Below, in pieces: positions 45,480 to 54,632 of a DNA stretch of 64,000 nucleotides (position 1 is the stretch's first letter; every line of letters starts with the position of its first letter). The notes beneath the pieces are model-generated. The model was given only the letters and a program-made list of their open reading frames with translations, searched no databases and had not been told where the DNA came from. The DNA lies in contig NZ_CP039889.1 in assembly GCF_005221325.1 (NCBI RefSeq), positions 2,058,501-2,122,500 of the forward strand. Reading direction: 5' to 3'. The translations under genes and the position numbers were made by a program. Source of the DNA: Agrobacterium tumefaciens (lineage in GTDB: Bacteria; Pseudomonadota; Alphaproteobacteria; Rhizobiales; Rhizobiaceae).

Positions 45480-46772
45480 ATGCAAATGATCGATAGACGT
45501 GGATTTCTGGTGACGGCGGCGCTGGCCGGCCTGGGTGTGGCGGCGGGTGGTTTTCGCGCGATGGCGGCGGAAACCCGGCTTCGTTGCGTATGGTGGGGCT
45601 CGGCGGACCGCAACAAGCGCACCAATGAGGTGATTTCGCTTTACCAGAAGGCCGATCCGCAAACGGTGGTGAGCGGCGAGATGATTGCCGGTTCCGACTA
45701 CTGGACCAAGCTTGCGACCTCGATGGCGGGGCGCAATGTCGCCGATATCTTCCAGCTCGAGCCTTCCACGATTGCCGATTATTCCGGCCGTGGCGCCTGC
45801 ATGGAGCTCGACCAGTTCGTCGGCTCGGCGCTTGATCTTTCCAATTTCGGCAAGAGCGAGATCGATCTTTGCCGTATCGATGGCAAGCTCTACGGCGTTG
45901 GCCTCGGGCTCAACTCCTTCTGCATGATGTATGACGCCGAGGCGCTGAAGGAAGCGGGCGTTTCCATGCCGGCGGGGCAGATCACCTGGACGGCGCTGGC
46001 GGAACTGGCGCGGGATTTCAAGAAGAACGGTCCGGCAAAAAGAAACTACTGGGCGGTGCCCTATGGCGCGCGGTATCATTATGTCTTCGATGTCTGGCTG
46101 CGCCAGCGCGGCAAGCTCCTGTTCCAGGACGGCACCATCGGTTTCAACAAGGAAGATGCCAAGGAATGGTTCGCCTATTGGGAGAAGCTGCGCGAGGACA
46201 AGCTCTGCGTTTCAGCCGACATCCAGACGCGTGATGACAATACCATCGAATCCAACGCGTTGACGCTTGGCAATTCGGCTATCGGTTTTGCCTATTCCAA
46301 CCAGCTCGTGGGTTACCAGGCGCTCAACAAGAAGACGCTGTCCATCGGCATGCTGCCGGGCGAGGGGGAAGGCAAACCGACCGGGCATTATTACCGGCCG
46401 GGACTTATCTGGTGCATTTCCTCCACCTCCACCAATCCGGAAGCGGCGGCGAAGTTCATCAACTTCTTCGTCAACGATATCGACGCCGGCAAGGTTCTCG
46501 GTGTCGAGCGTGGCGTACCGCCGGCGAAAAAGGTGCGCGAGGCGGTGCTGCCCAGCCTCAACGAGACCGAACGCAAGACGGTGGATTATATCGAGGGCCT
46601 GTCCGGCAAGCTCGATCCCTATCCGGAGCCCGCCCCGATCGGCGCCAATGAGTTCGACCGCGGTGTGATGCGGCCGATTGCCGATTCGCTCGCTTTCGGT
46701 CGCGCCAGCGTCGATGAGGCGGCGCAGAATCTTGTCGACACCGGCACGCGGACCCTGCGCAAGCGCGGTTGA
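45480..46772 (+). CDS. Orphan ABC solute-binding protein, Tat-type leader
   Basis: A 430-residue family-1 binding protein whose leader MQMIDRRGFLVTAALAGLGV has a twin-arginine motif, with mature start near TRLRCVWWGS. GGGAGGAGCAG precedes the ATG. It is a paralog of the binding protein at 35418 but has no permease or ATPase after it: a strong terminator follows the stop. It may feed the importer at 36714-39697. The ligand is probably linked to the GH154 operon on the other side of the promoter. Confidence 0.88.
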   Translation: MQMIDRRGFLVTAALAGLGVAAGGFRAMAAETRLRCVWWGSADRNKRTNEVISLYQKADPQTVVSGEMIAGSDYWTKLATSMAGRNVADIFQLEPSTIADYSGRGACMELDQFVGSALDLSNFGKSEIDLCRIDGKLYGVGLGLNSFCMMYDAEALKEAGVSMPAGQITWTALAELARDFKKNGPAKRNYWAVPYGARYHYVFDVWLRQRGKLLFQDGTIGFNKEDAKEWFAYWEKLREDKLCVSADIQTRDDNTIESNALTLGNSAIGFAYSNQLVGYQALNKKTLSIGMLPGEGEGKPTGHYYRPGLIWCISSTSTNPEAAAKFINFFVNDIDAGKVLGVERGVPPAKKVREAVLPSLNETERKTVDYIEGLSGKLDPYPEPAPIGANEFDRGVMRPIADSLAFGRASVDEAAQNLVDTGTRTLRKRG

Positions 46773-46783
46773 CGACAAAAAGG

Positions 46784-46825
46784 GCACCGCCACGCGGTCT
46801 CGCAGCCGCGTGGCGGTGCTTTTTT
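46784..46825 (+). terminator. Strong terminator after the orphan binding protein
   Basis: GCACCGCCACGCGG (46784-46797) pairs perfectly over 14 bases with CCGCGTGGCGGTGC (46806-46819), loop of eight, then TTTTTT. Confidence 0.92.
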
Positions 46826-46966
46826 CGTTGATCGCGAGGGGGATCGCGACGAGATGAGCGGCGCTTTACACCCTCTACTACGGCTTTATGACAAACAGGA
46901 CTGGACAAGGGCAGGGCATTTAAGCCAGAAATTCTGATCTGGATCGATAAATCTGAAGATTAGACA

Positions 46967-47896
46967 ATGGCACCCAATTTCCTCCTCGTTGATGCTGAAA
47001 AAGAATTCGATGTGCTGAAGGCGGCTGCGTCGCTGATCCGCGTGCAGATATTGAAATTGCTGCATGAGGCGAGCGGCCTGAACGTCAACGAGATCGCCCA
47101 GAGGTTGGCGCTGCCGCAATCCACCGTATCGGCCGGTGTGGCGGTTCTCGAAGAGGCGGGGCTGTTGAGAACCGAGACGCGCAAGGCGCGCAAGGGCAAC
47201 CAGAAAATCTGTTTCGCCACCTGCGACGAGCTGATCGTTTCCTTCCGGAAACCGGAGACGCCGGCGGCTTCCAATTACATTGCGGTGGCCATGCCGCTCG
47301 GCCTTTATACGCAGAGTTCGGTCACCGCGCCCTGCGGCATCTGCTCGCCGGAGGGCATTATCGGGCTGCTGGATGTGCCCGATACATTCATGGATCCGGA
47401 CCGCATGAAGACGGCACTGCTGTGGCTGACCTCGGGTTTCGTGGAGTATCAATTCCCCAATAATGCCAAGATTCAAGGCCGGGACGTCGAGGAAATCGAG
47501 TTTTCGATGGAAGTCAGTTCCGAGGTGCCGGGAACCCACAGCAACTGGCCGTCCGATATCACGCTGTCCGTCAACGGCAAGGAAATCGGTGTCTGGACCT
47601 CGCCCGGAGACTTTGGCGACAAGCGGGGCGTCTTCACGCCGGACTGGTGGAAACTGTCCGGTTCTCAATATGGCATGCTGAAAACCTGGCGTATCACCCC
47701 TCAGGGAACCTATGTCGACGGGACGCGGATTTCGGATGTCACACTTGCGGATATCGACCTCGTCAGCCACCGTTCCATCCGGTTGCGCATCGAGGTCAAG
47801 GCTGATGCAAAACATCCCGGCGGGTTGAATATATTCGGCCGCGGTTTCGGCAATTACGATCAGGACATCGTCCTGCGCCTGCGCACCGCGGGCTGA
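46967..47896 (+). CDS. ArsR-type regulator with a large C-terminal domain
   Basis: A 309-residue protein: a winged helix at about 15-90 (RVQILKLLHEASGLNVNEIA, LPQSTVSAGVAVLEEAGLL) and about 210 further residues rich in beta strands, far longer than the usual 100-residue ArsR protein. The tail (VPGTHSNWPSDITLSVNGKE) looks like a jelly-roll or carbohydrate-binding fold. It precedes the arabinofuranosidase gene and could sense an arabinoside. Assignment of the C-terminal fold is by eye only. Confidence 0.8.
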   Translation: MAPNFLLVDAEKEFDVLKAAASLIRVQILKLLHEASGLNVNEIAQRLALPQSTVSAGVAVLEEAGLLRTETRKARKGNQKICFATCDELIVSFRKPETPAASNYIAVAMPLGLYTQSSVTAPCGICSPEGIIGLLDVPDTFMDPDRMKTALLWLTSGFVEYQFPNNAKIQGRDVEEIEFSMEVSSEVPGTHSNWPSDITLSVNGKEIGVWTSPGDFGDKRGVFTPDWWKLSGSQYGMLKTWRITPQGTYVDGTRISDVTLADIDLVSHRSIRLRIEVKADAKHPGGLNIFGRGFGNYDQDIVLRLRTAG

Positions 47897-47964
47897 GCTC
47901 TCAATTTTCAAAAGTATGATTTTCGCGGTTGACAGGCGCGGATTCCCTCGGCAACTATATTATC

Positions 47965-47986
47965 AAATATGGTTAATATCATATTT
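47965..47986. promoter_or_regulatory. Inverted repeat upstream of the GH51 gene
   Basis: AAATATG (47965-47971) and CATATTT (47980-47986) form a perfect inverted repeat with an eight-base AT-rich spacer, 31 bases before the GH51 start. It may be the operator for the regulator at 46967. Confidence 0.45.
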
Positions 47987-48017
47987 TACGATATAAATGC
48001 GCATGGGAGGAGAACCT

Positions 48018-49529
48018 ATGAAAGCGCGGGTTTCAGTCCACCGGGACTTCCGGATTGGGCGTATCGACGATCGCCTATATTCCGCCTTCATCGAACATAT
48101 GGGGCGTGCGATCTATGGCGGGATTTACGAGCCCGGCCATCCGCAGGCGGATGCGAACGGCTTTCGCAAGGACGTCCTGAAATTCGTGCAGGACCTGAAA
48201 ATCCCGGCCATCCGTTATCCCGGCGGCAACTTCGTGTCTGCTTATCGCTGGGAAGACGGCATCGGCCCGCGCGACCAGCGCCCCATCCGTCTCGACCTTG
48301 CCTGGCGTTCGAAGGAAACCAATCAGATCGGCATCAACGAATTCGCCGACTGGGCGCAAATGGCCGGCATCGAGATGATGCTTGCCGTCAATCTCGGTTC
48401 CCGTGGTCTGGATGATGCCCGCAACTTTCTCGAATATGTGAATTTCCCCGGTGGTACGGCGCTCAGCGATCTGCGCCGCAGCCATGGGACGGAAAAGCCC
48501 CACGGCGTGAAAATGTGGTGCCTCGGCAACGAGATGGATGGCCCCTGGCAGATCGGCCACAAGACGGCGGTGGAATATGGCCGCCTCGCCAACGAAACCG
48601 CCAAGGCTTTCAAGGGCTTCGACCCGACAATTGAAGCGATCGTCTGCGGCAGCTCCAATGACGGCATGCCGACCTATCCCGAATGGGAGCGCGAGGTGCT
48701 GGAGGAATGCTACGAGAATGTCGATCACATCTCGCTGCACAAATATTTCGGCAATAACAGCCGCGACACGCTGAATTATTTCGGCAAGATCGAGGAAACC
48801 GGGCGCTACATCCAGACCATTGCCGGTGTCATCGACTACGTGAAGGCGAAGAAACGCGCCAAGAACGAAGTGTCCATCTGTTTTGACGAATGGAACGTCT
48901 GGTATCACATCCGCGAAGAAGACGGCAAACGCATCAAGAGCTGGGACTGGCCGGAAGCGCCGGCACTTCTGGAAGAGACTTACAACTTCGAGGATGCGCT
49001 TTTTGTCGCCGGCCTGCTCAATGAGTTCATCCGCCGTTCGGATCGCGTGCGCATCGCCTGCATTGCTCAGCTCGTTAATGTCATTGCCCCCATCCGGGCG
49101 GAAAAGAACGGGCCGGCCTGGCGCCAGACGATCTATTATCCCTATCAGTTCGCCTCGCTTTATGGCCGTGGTGTCGCGCTGAATGTCGCGGTCGATTGCC
49201 CGACTTATGATTGCAACGCGGCCGATGACGTCAAATATCTCGACGTCGCCGGTGTTTATGATGAAGCCGAAGGCATGGTGACGCTGTTCGTGCTCAACCG
49301 GCATCTCACCGAGGCGGCCGATATCAATGTCAGCCTCACCGGGTTCTCGTCGGCCACGCTCGACCTGCATCTTGCCATGGCGGGATATGATCTGCGCGTC
49401 GGTAACGGCCCGGATCAGCCGGATCGCGTCGTGCCGGTGCCGGGCAGCGGCGTCGGTGTGGAGGATGGGGCGCTGAAGGGTTCCGTGCCGGCACTGTCCT
49501 ATCATGTGCTGCGGCTGAAGGTTCAGTGA
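48018..49529 (+). CDS. abfA: GH51 alpha-L-arabinofuranosidase
   Basis: A 503-residue retaining arabinofuranosidase that removes arabinose from arabinan, arabinoxylan or arabinogalactan fragments. The acid/base is Glu172 (GNEMDGPW) and the nucleophile Glu291 (FDEWNVW), at the usual family spacing; IRYPGGNFVS near 66 is also diagnostic. GGGAGGAG precedes the ATG at 48018. No signal peptide is seen, so it acts on imported oligosaccharide. It leads the operon whose next gene, the transporter ATPase, starts seven bases after its stop. Confidence 0.94.
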   Translation: MKARVSVHRDFRIGRIDDRLYSAFIEHMGRAIYGGIYEPGHPQADANGFRKDVLKFVQDLKIPAIRYPGGNFVSAYRWEDGIGPRDQRPIRLDLAWRSKETNQIGINEFADWAQMAGIEMMLAVNLGSRGLDDARNFLEYVNFPGGTALSDLRRSHGTEKPHGVKMWCLGNEMDGPWQIGHKTAVEYGRLANETAKAFKGFDPTIEAIVCGSSNDGMPTYPEWEREVLEECYENVDHISLHKYFGNNSRDTLNYFGKIEETGRYIQTIAGVIDYVKAKKRAKNEVSICFDEWNVWYHIREEDGKRIKSWDWPEAPALLEETYNFEDALFVAGLLNEFIRRSDRVRIACIAQLVNVIAPIRAEKNGPAWRQTIYYPYQFASLYGRGVALNVAVDCPTYDCNAADDVKYLDVAGVYDEAEGMVTLFVLNRHLTEAADINVSLTGFSSATLDLHLAMAGYDLRVGNGPDQPDRVVPVPGSGVGVEDGALKGSVPALSYHVLRLKVQ

Positions 49530-49536
49530 GCCGGCC

Positions 49537-50610
<1,074 letters not shown>

Positions 50611-50684
50611 GCGCGAGGAGGCGCCTTTCGATGCAGCAGGCCGCCCCTTCAGGGGTGTTTCCACATAAACGGGAGGAGTAAACG

Positions 50685-51959
50685 ATGCGACTGATCAAGA
50701 CATTGCTTGTTGGCACGGTTCTGGGTTTGACCGCCCTGCCGGCGCTGGCCAAACAGGATATCGTCTGGTGGGACTTTCTGTCCGGCGGGGATGGCGTGCG
50801 CATGAAGGCGCTGATCGATGCCTTCAACAAGGAGCACCCGGATATCCAGGTCAAGGGTACGACGCTGGAATGGGGCGTGCCCTTCTATACCAAGGTGCGG
50901 ACCGCTTCTGCCGTCGGGGAAGGCCCCGATGTCATGACCTATCATCTGTCGCGCGCGCCGCTCGCCCTGCAGGAAAAGGTGCTGAGCGAGATCACAGACA
51001 AGGACCTTGAAGATGCCGGCCTGAAGAAAGACGATTTCTTCAGCGCCCCGCTTGAGGCGGCTACCCATGACGGCAAGCTCTATGCCGTGCCCTTCGATAT
51101 CCACGCGCTTATTCTTTATTACAATGCCGATCTTCTCAAAGGCTCGCCGTACATCGATGCCGAAGGCAAGCTCACCGGCATCAAGACGATGGATGACTTT
51201 GAGAAGGCGTTGGCCTGGGCGAAGGAGAAAGGCGTCGAGACGCCGGTCACCTACCAATCCGGTGGCGAGGCGGGTGTCTGGCGCGTCTTCTACACCTTGT
51301 TCTCGCAGCAGGGCGGCGAACTCGTCACCAATGGCGAGGTGCTGGCCGGCGACAATGCCGATAAGGCGGCCAAGGCGATCGACACCATGTCGAAATGGCG
51401 CGAAAACGGCTGGGCGCCTGAGCAGGCCGAATATCCGGCCTCGGTTGCGCTGTTCTCCGCCGGAAAATCCGCCTTCCAGCTGAATGGCGTCTGGGAAGTG
51501 CCGACCTACAAGGATCTGGAGAAAAACGGCAAGCTGGGCTTCAAATGGAGCGCTGTCGAGGTGCCGCCCTTCATGGGCAAACGCGCCACCTGGGCGGATT
51601 CGCACGCCTTTGCCATCCCCAACCAGGGTGACAAGACCGTTTCCGGCGAGAAACGCGCTGCCGTGATGAAAGTGATCGGCTGGATGGAAAAGCATGCCAT
51701 CAGCTGGGCTGACGCGGGCCATATCCCGGCTTACAAGTCGGTCACCGAGAGCAGCGAATACAAGGCGATGCAGCCGAATGCCACCTATGCATCGCTGGCG
51801 GAAGCGGCGGTATTCGATCCGAAAACCACGATCACCGGTGTGGCCTCACCCGCCTATGATGCTGCCCTCAACGTCATCGCTCCGGCCATTCAGGGCTTCA
51901 TGAGCGGCACGGATGCGGTGGCGCAGATCAAGGACGAGCTGCAAAGCAAGCTGAAGTAA
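50685..51959 (+). CDS. ABC transporter solute-binding protein, arabinoside importer
   Basis: A 424-residue family-1 binding protein with a Sec signal peptide (MRLIKTLLVGTVLGLTALPA, cleaved after ALA) and mature start KQDIVWWDF. GGGAGGAG precedes the start. A 12-base perfect hairpin lies directly after the stop, before the permease genes. Arabinose-containing ligand inferred from context. Confidence 0.9.
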   Translation: MRLIKTLLVGTVLGLTALPALAKQDIVWWDFLSGGDGVRMKALIDAFNKEHPDIQVKGTTLEWGVPFYTKVRTASAVGEGPDVMTYHLSRAPLALQEKVLSEITDKDLEDAGLKKDDFFSAPLEAATHDGKLYAVPFDIHALILYYNADLLKGSPYIDAEGKLTGIKTMDDFEKALAWAKEKGVETPVTYQSGGEAGVWRVFYTLFSQQGGELVTNGEVLAGDNADKAAKAIDTMSKWRENGWAPEQAEYPASVALFSAGKSAFQLNGVWEVPTYKDLEKNGKLGFKWSAVEVPPFMGKRATWADSHAFAIPNQGDKTVSGEKRAAVMKVIGWMEKHAISWADAGHIPAYKSVTESSEYKAMQPNATYASLAEAAVFDPKTTITGVASPAYDAALNVIAPAIQGFMSGTDAVAQIKDELQSKLK

Positions 51960-51966
51960 CGGAAAC

Positions 51967-51995
51967 CTGCCCTCCGGCCTCTCGCCGGAGGGCAG
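51967..51995 (+). promoter_or_regulatory. Hairpin between binding-protein and permease genes
   Basis: CTGCCCTCCGGC (51967-51978) and GCCGGAGGGCAG (51984-51995) form a perfect 12-base stem with a five-base loop and no uridine run, eight bases after the stop. It may shield the upstream message from 3' exonucleases. Confidence 0.7.
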
Positions 51996-52025
51996 CACGC
52001 AATGCGCAAGGTCCCGGAGAATTCC

Positions 52026-52910
52026 ATGGCTATGATTGAAAACCGGCGCAAGAAATCGCTGATCGCGCTGTCGATGGTGACGCCGTTCATCGTGGTCTTC
52101 GCCACCTTCTTCCTTTATCCGCTAATAGAGATGGTGCGCATCAGTTTTACCGATGCGCCGCTGATCGGTGACGGAGACTGGGTCGGGTTCGCGAACTACG
52201 CAAAGCTGCTGAGCGACCGCCTCTTTGTCACCTCTGTGAAAAACAACGGCTATTTCGTGCTTTTGACCGTCGTGCCGACGACAGTCATTGCGCTCATGAT
52301 CGCTCTTGCCGTCAGCCGCCTGTCTGGCGTGAAGCAGACGATCGCCATGAGCCTGTTTTTCCTGCCCTATGTGCTGCCGGTTTCGGTCGTCACCGAAATC
52401 TGGGCATGGATGCTCGATCTGCAGTTCGGAATTCTCCAGCCTGTCATTTCGCTCATTGCCGGCAAGCCGGTTGCGGTTTTCAAGAACCCCTATTGGGTGA
52501 TGCCGATGGTCGCCGTCGTGACCATCTGGTGGACGAACGGCTTCAACGTGCTGCTGTTCATTGCCGGGTTACGCAATATCCCGACCGAGCTTTACGAGGC
52601 CGCCGCACTTGACGGCGCAACGACATGGCAGCGCTTCTGGCGGGTGACCTGGCCGCTTCTCTGGCCCGTCACCGCACTGGTTCTCACCCTGCAACTGATC
52701 CTGCAGCTGAAGATATTCGATCAGATCTATCTTCTGAGCGGCGGTGGCCCCTTCAATTCCAGCTTTGTGCTTCTGCTCAAGGTCTATCGCGAGGCGTTCC
52801 AGCTGAACAATGGCGGTTACGCTTCCGCCGTTTCCACCGTGCTCTTCCTGCTGATCGTCATCGTTTCCATTCTTCAGTTCCAGTTGCTGCGCATCCGGAG
52901 GAATTCATGA
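52026..52910 (+). CDS. ABC transporter permease, arabinoside importer
   Basis: A 294-residue CUT1 permease with about six spans (ALSMVTPFIVVFATFFLYPL first) and EAA loop YEAAALDGATTWQRFW near 190. I start at ATG 52026, which has GGAG seven bases upstream, rather than ATG 52002. It overlaps the next permease by ATGA. Confidence 0.89.
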   Translation: MAMIENRRKKSLIALSMVTPFIVVFATFFLYPLIEMVRISFTDAPLIGDGDWVGFANYAKLLSDRLFVTSVKNNGYFVLLTVVPTTVIALMIALAVSRLSGVKQTIAMSLFFLPYVLPVSVVTEIWAWMLDLQFGILQPVISLIAGKPVAVFKNPYWVMPMVAVVTIWWTNGFNVLLFIAGLRNIPTELYEAAALDGATTWQRFWRVTWPLLWPVTALVLTLQLILQLKIFDQIYLLSGGGPFNSSFVLLLKVYREAFQLNNGGYASAVSTVLFLLIVIVSILQFQLLRIRRNS

Positions 52911-53734
52911 GTTTCACGAGGAGACTAGAAAACGTCGTTCTGACCCTGCTGACATTTTCGGCGGCGCTCGTGTGGATTTTTCCGCTCTATTGGGGTTTCG
53001 TGACGTCGTTACGCTCGGATAATAATGTTGCGGGCAACATGTCGCTGTTGCCCGATGAGTTCCAGCTGGGGGCTTATGTGAATGCCATCTTCAACACGCG
53101 GCTGTTGACCTGGTATGTGAATTCCATCGGCACCGCCGCAATCGTCACTGTCTCCGTGCTGGTGATTTCGATGTTGTGCGCCTATGCACTGTCGCAGATA
53201 CGCTTTCCGGGACGTCGCCTGCTTTATGGCATCGTGCTGGCGAGCTTCATGGTGCCGGCGCAGACGCTTGTGGTCACGCAGTTCATCCTGATGAAGAACC
53301 TCAACCTTATCAACACCTGGGCGGGAATCATCCTGCCGCAGCTCATCACGCCCATCGTCATCATCGTCTACAAGCAGTTCTTCGACAGCGTGCCCAAGGA
53401 AATGCGCGAAGCGGTGGTTCTGGATGGAGGCGGCGAATACACCATTCTTTTCAAGGTCTATCTGCCGCTGAACTGGGGCATCACCACCGCCCTGGCAATC
53501 GTGACCTTCATCACGGTATGGAACGCCTTCTTCTGGCCTTTCCTGGTGATCACTTCAGAAAACATGATGACGATCCCCGTCGGTATCACGCAGGTCAACG
53601 ATACTTTCGGCATCGTTTATGCGCGGCTGATGGCCATTGCCATGCTGGCGGCCCTGCCGGTCATCATCGCTTATGTCGTCTTCCAGCGCCGCGTGACGGA
53701 AGCGATCATGATCTCATCAGGCGTGAAGGGGTGA
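52907..53734 (+). CDS. ABC transporter permease, arabinoside importer
   Basis: A 275-residue MalG-type permease with EAA loop REAVVLDGGGEYTILF near 168, somewhat divergent from the consensus. CGGAGGAATTC precedes the ATG, which overlaps the previous stop. It ends the operon abfA-ATPase-binding protein-permeases. The frame is open upstream to 52625, inside the first permease, but that is not coding. Confidence 0.9.
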   Translation: MSFTRRLENVVLTLLTFSAALVWIFPLYWGFVTSLRSDNNVAGNMSLLPDEFQLGAYVNAIFNTRLLTWYVNSIGTAAIVTVSVLVISMLCAYALSQIRFPGRRLLYGIVLASFMVPAQTLVVTQFILMKNLNLINTWAGIILPQLITPIVIIVYKQFFDSVPKEMREAVVLDGGGEYTILFKVYLPLNWGITTALAIVTFITVWNAFFWPFLVITSENMMTIPVGITQVNDTFGIVYARLMAIAMLAALPVIIAYVVFQRRVTEAIMISSGVKG

Positions 53735-53845
53735 GGGAGGCATTCTTCGCAGGATGCGGCGGGCCAAATGATGGCTGTCTGACAGGCGCGGCCGCTGCCA
53801 GCCGCCGCCCTGGGTTTTGTTAGCGATCGCTACGGGAGGTTCGCG

Positions 53846-54319
53846 TCAACCGCGACGTGCGGCTTCGATGGCGGCGACGTCGATTTTCTTCATGTCCATC
53901 ATCACGTCGAAGGCACGTTTGGCTTCTGCGCCGCCCGCGGCCATGGCCTCCATCAGCACGCGCGGTGTGATCTGCCAGGAAACGCCCCATTTGTCCTTGC
54001 ACCAGCCGCAGGCGCTTTCTTCACCGCCATTGCCGACGATGGCGTTCCAGTAGCGGTCGGTTTCTTCCTGGTCTTCGGTCGATATCTGGAACGAGAAAGC
54101 CTCGCTTTGTTTGAAGGCCGATCCGCCGTTGAGGCCGATGCAGGAAACGCCGGCGACGGTGAACTGCACGGTCAGCACGTCGCCCTTCTTGCCGGAGGGA
54201 TAGTCACTCGGCGCAAGATGCACGGCGGTCACCGCGCTATCGGGAAAGGTCTCCGCATAAAATCTGGCGGCCGCCTCCGCATCCTTGTCGTACCAGATAC
54301 AGATCGTGTTCTTCTCCAT
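53846..54319 (-). CDS. VOC-family (PhnB/glyoxalase-like) protein
   Basis: A 157-residue protein of the vicinal oxygen chelate superfamily, PhnB type: NTICIWYDKDAEAAARFYAE at the start, then FTVAGVSCIGLNGG, SACGWCKDKWGVSWQITP and RAFDVMMDMKKIDVAAIEAA. Small VOC proteins bind a metal or act as dimeric hydrolase-like or resistance proteins. Convergent with the arabinoside operon and divergent from the chemoreceptor gene. Confidence 0.85.
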   Translation of the reverse strand: MEKNTICIWYDKDAEAAARFYAETFPDSAVTAVHLAPSDYPSGKKGDVLTVQFTVAGVSCIGLNGGSAFKQSEAFSFQISTEDQEETDRYWNAIVGNGGEESACGWCKDKWGVSWQITPRVLMEAMAAGGAEAKRAFDVMMDMKKIDVAAIEAARRG

Positions 54320-54632
54320 GTGCGTGATCCTCCCAAGTTGAAGTCTTTCCCAGCCGGTGGAAATTTAAGGGCCGATTGCCCATCCCCCATCCGGCATAAA
54401 ATGCGGACGTGGGAAAAACGTTCCGAAAATTCCAGCCCCGCCGTCGTCATGACATCGGCCATGCGCGTATGCGTTAAGTTGTGAAAATAAGTCGCGAAAG
54501 GCCGGAGTTCGTCGCGCAGCCTCAATCCTGATGACGAAAGTCAATATTATCCTTAAATATTATTTAATAATGCAATCATAATATTCATGAATAATTTTCG
54601 ATAAGAAGTTTATTTCCATCGGAGGACTGCGC
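54320..54632. other. Divergent promoter region, AT-rich
   Basis: This 313-base gap separates the divergent VOC and chemoreceptor starts. The segment about 54538-54615 is very AT-rich (TTAAATATTATTTAATAA and similar), fitting a promoter or leader for the chemoreceptor. I see no RNA gene, repeat or ribosome-supported frame. Confidence 0.5.

Noticed and set aside
52625..53734. Longer frame for the second arabinoside permease
   Set aside because: The first 94 codons overlap the upstream permease in another frame; ATG 52907 has a good ribosome site and gives the normal length.
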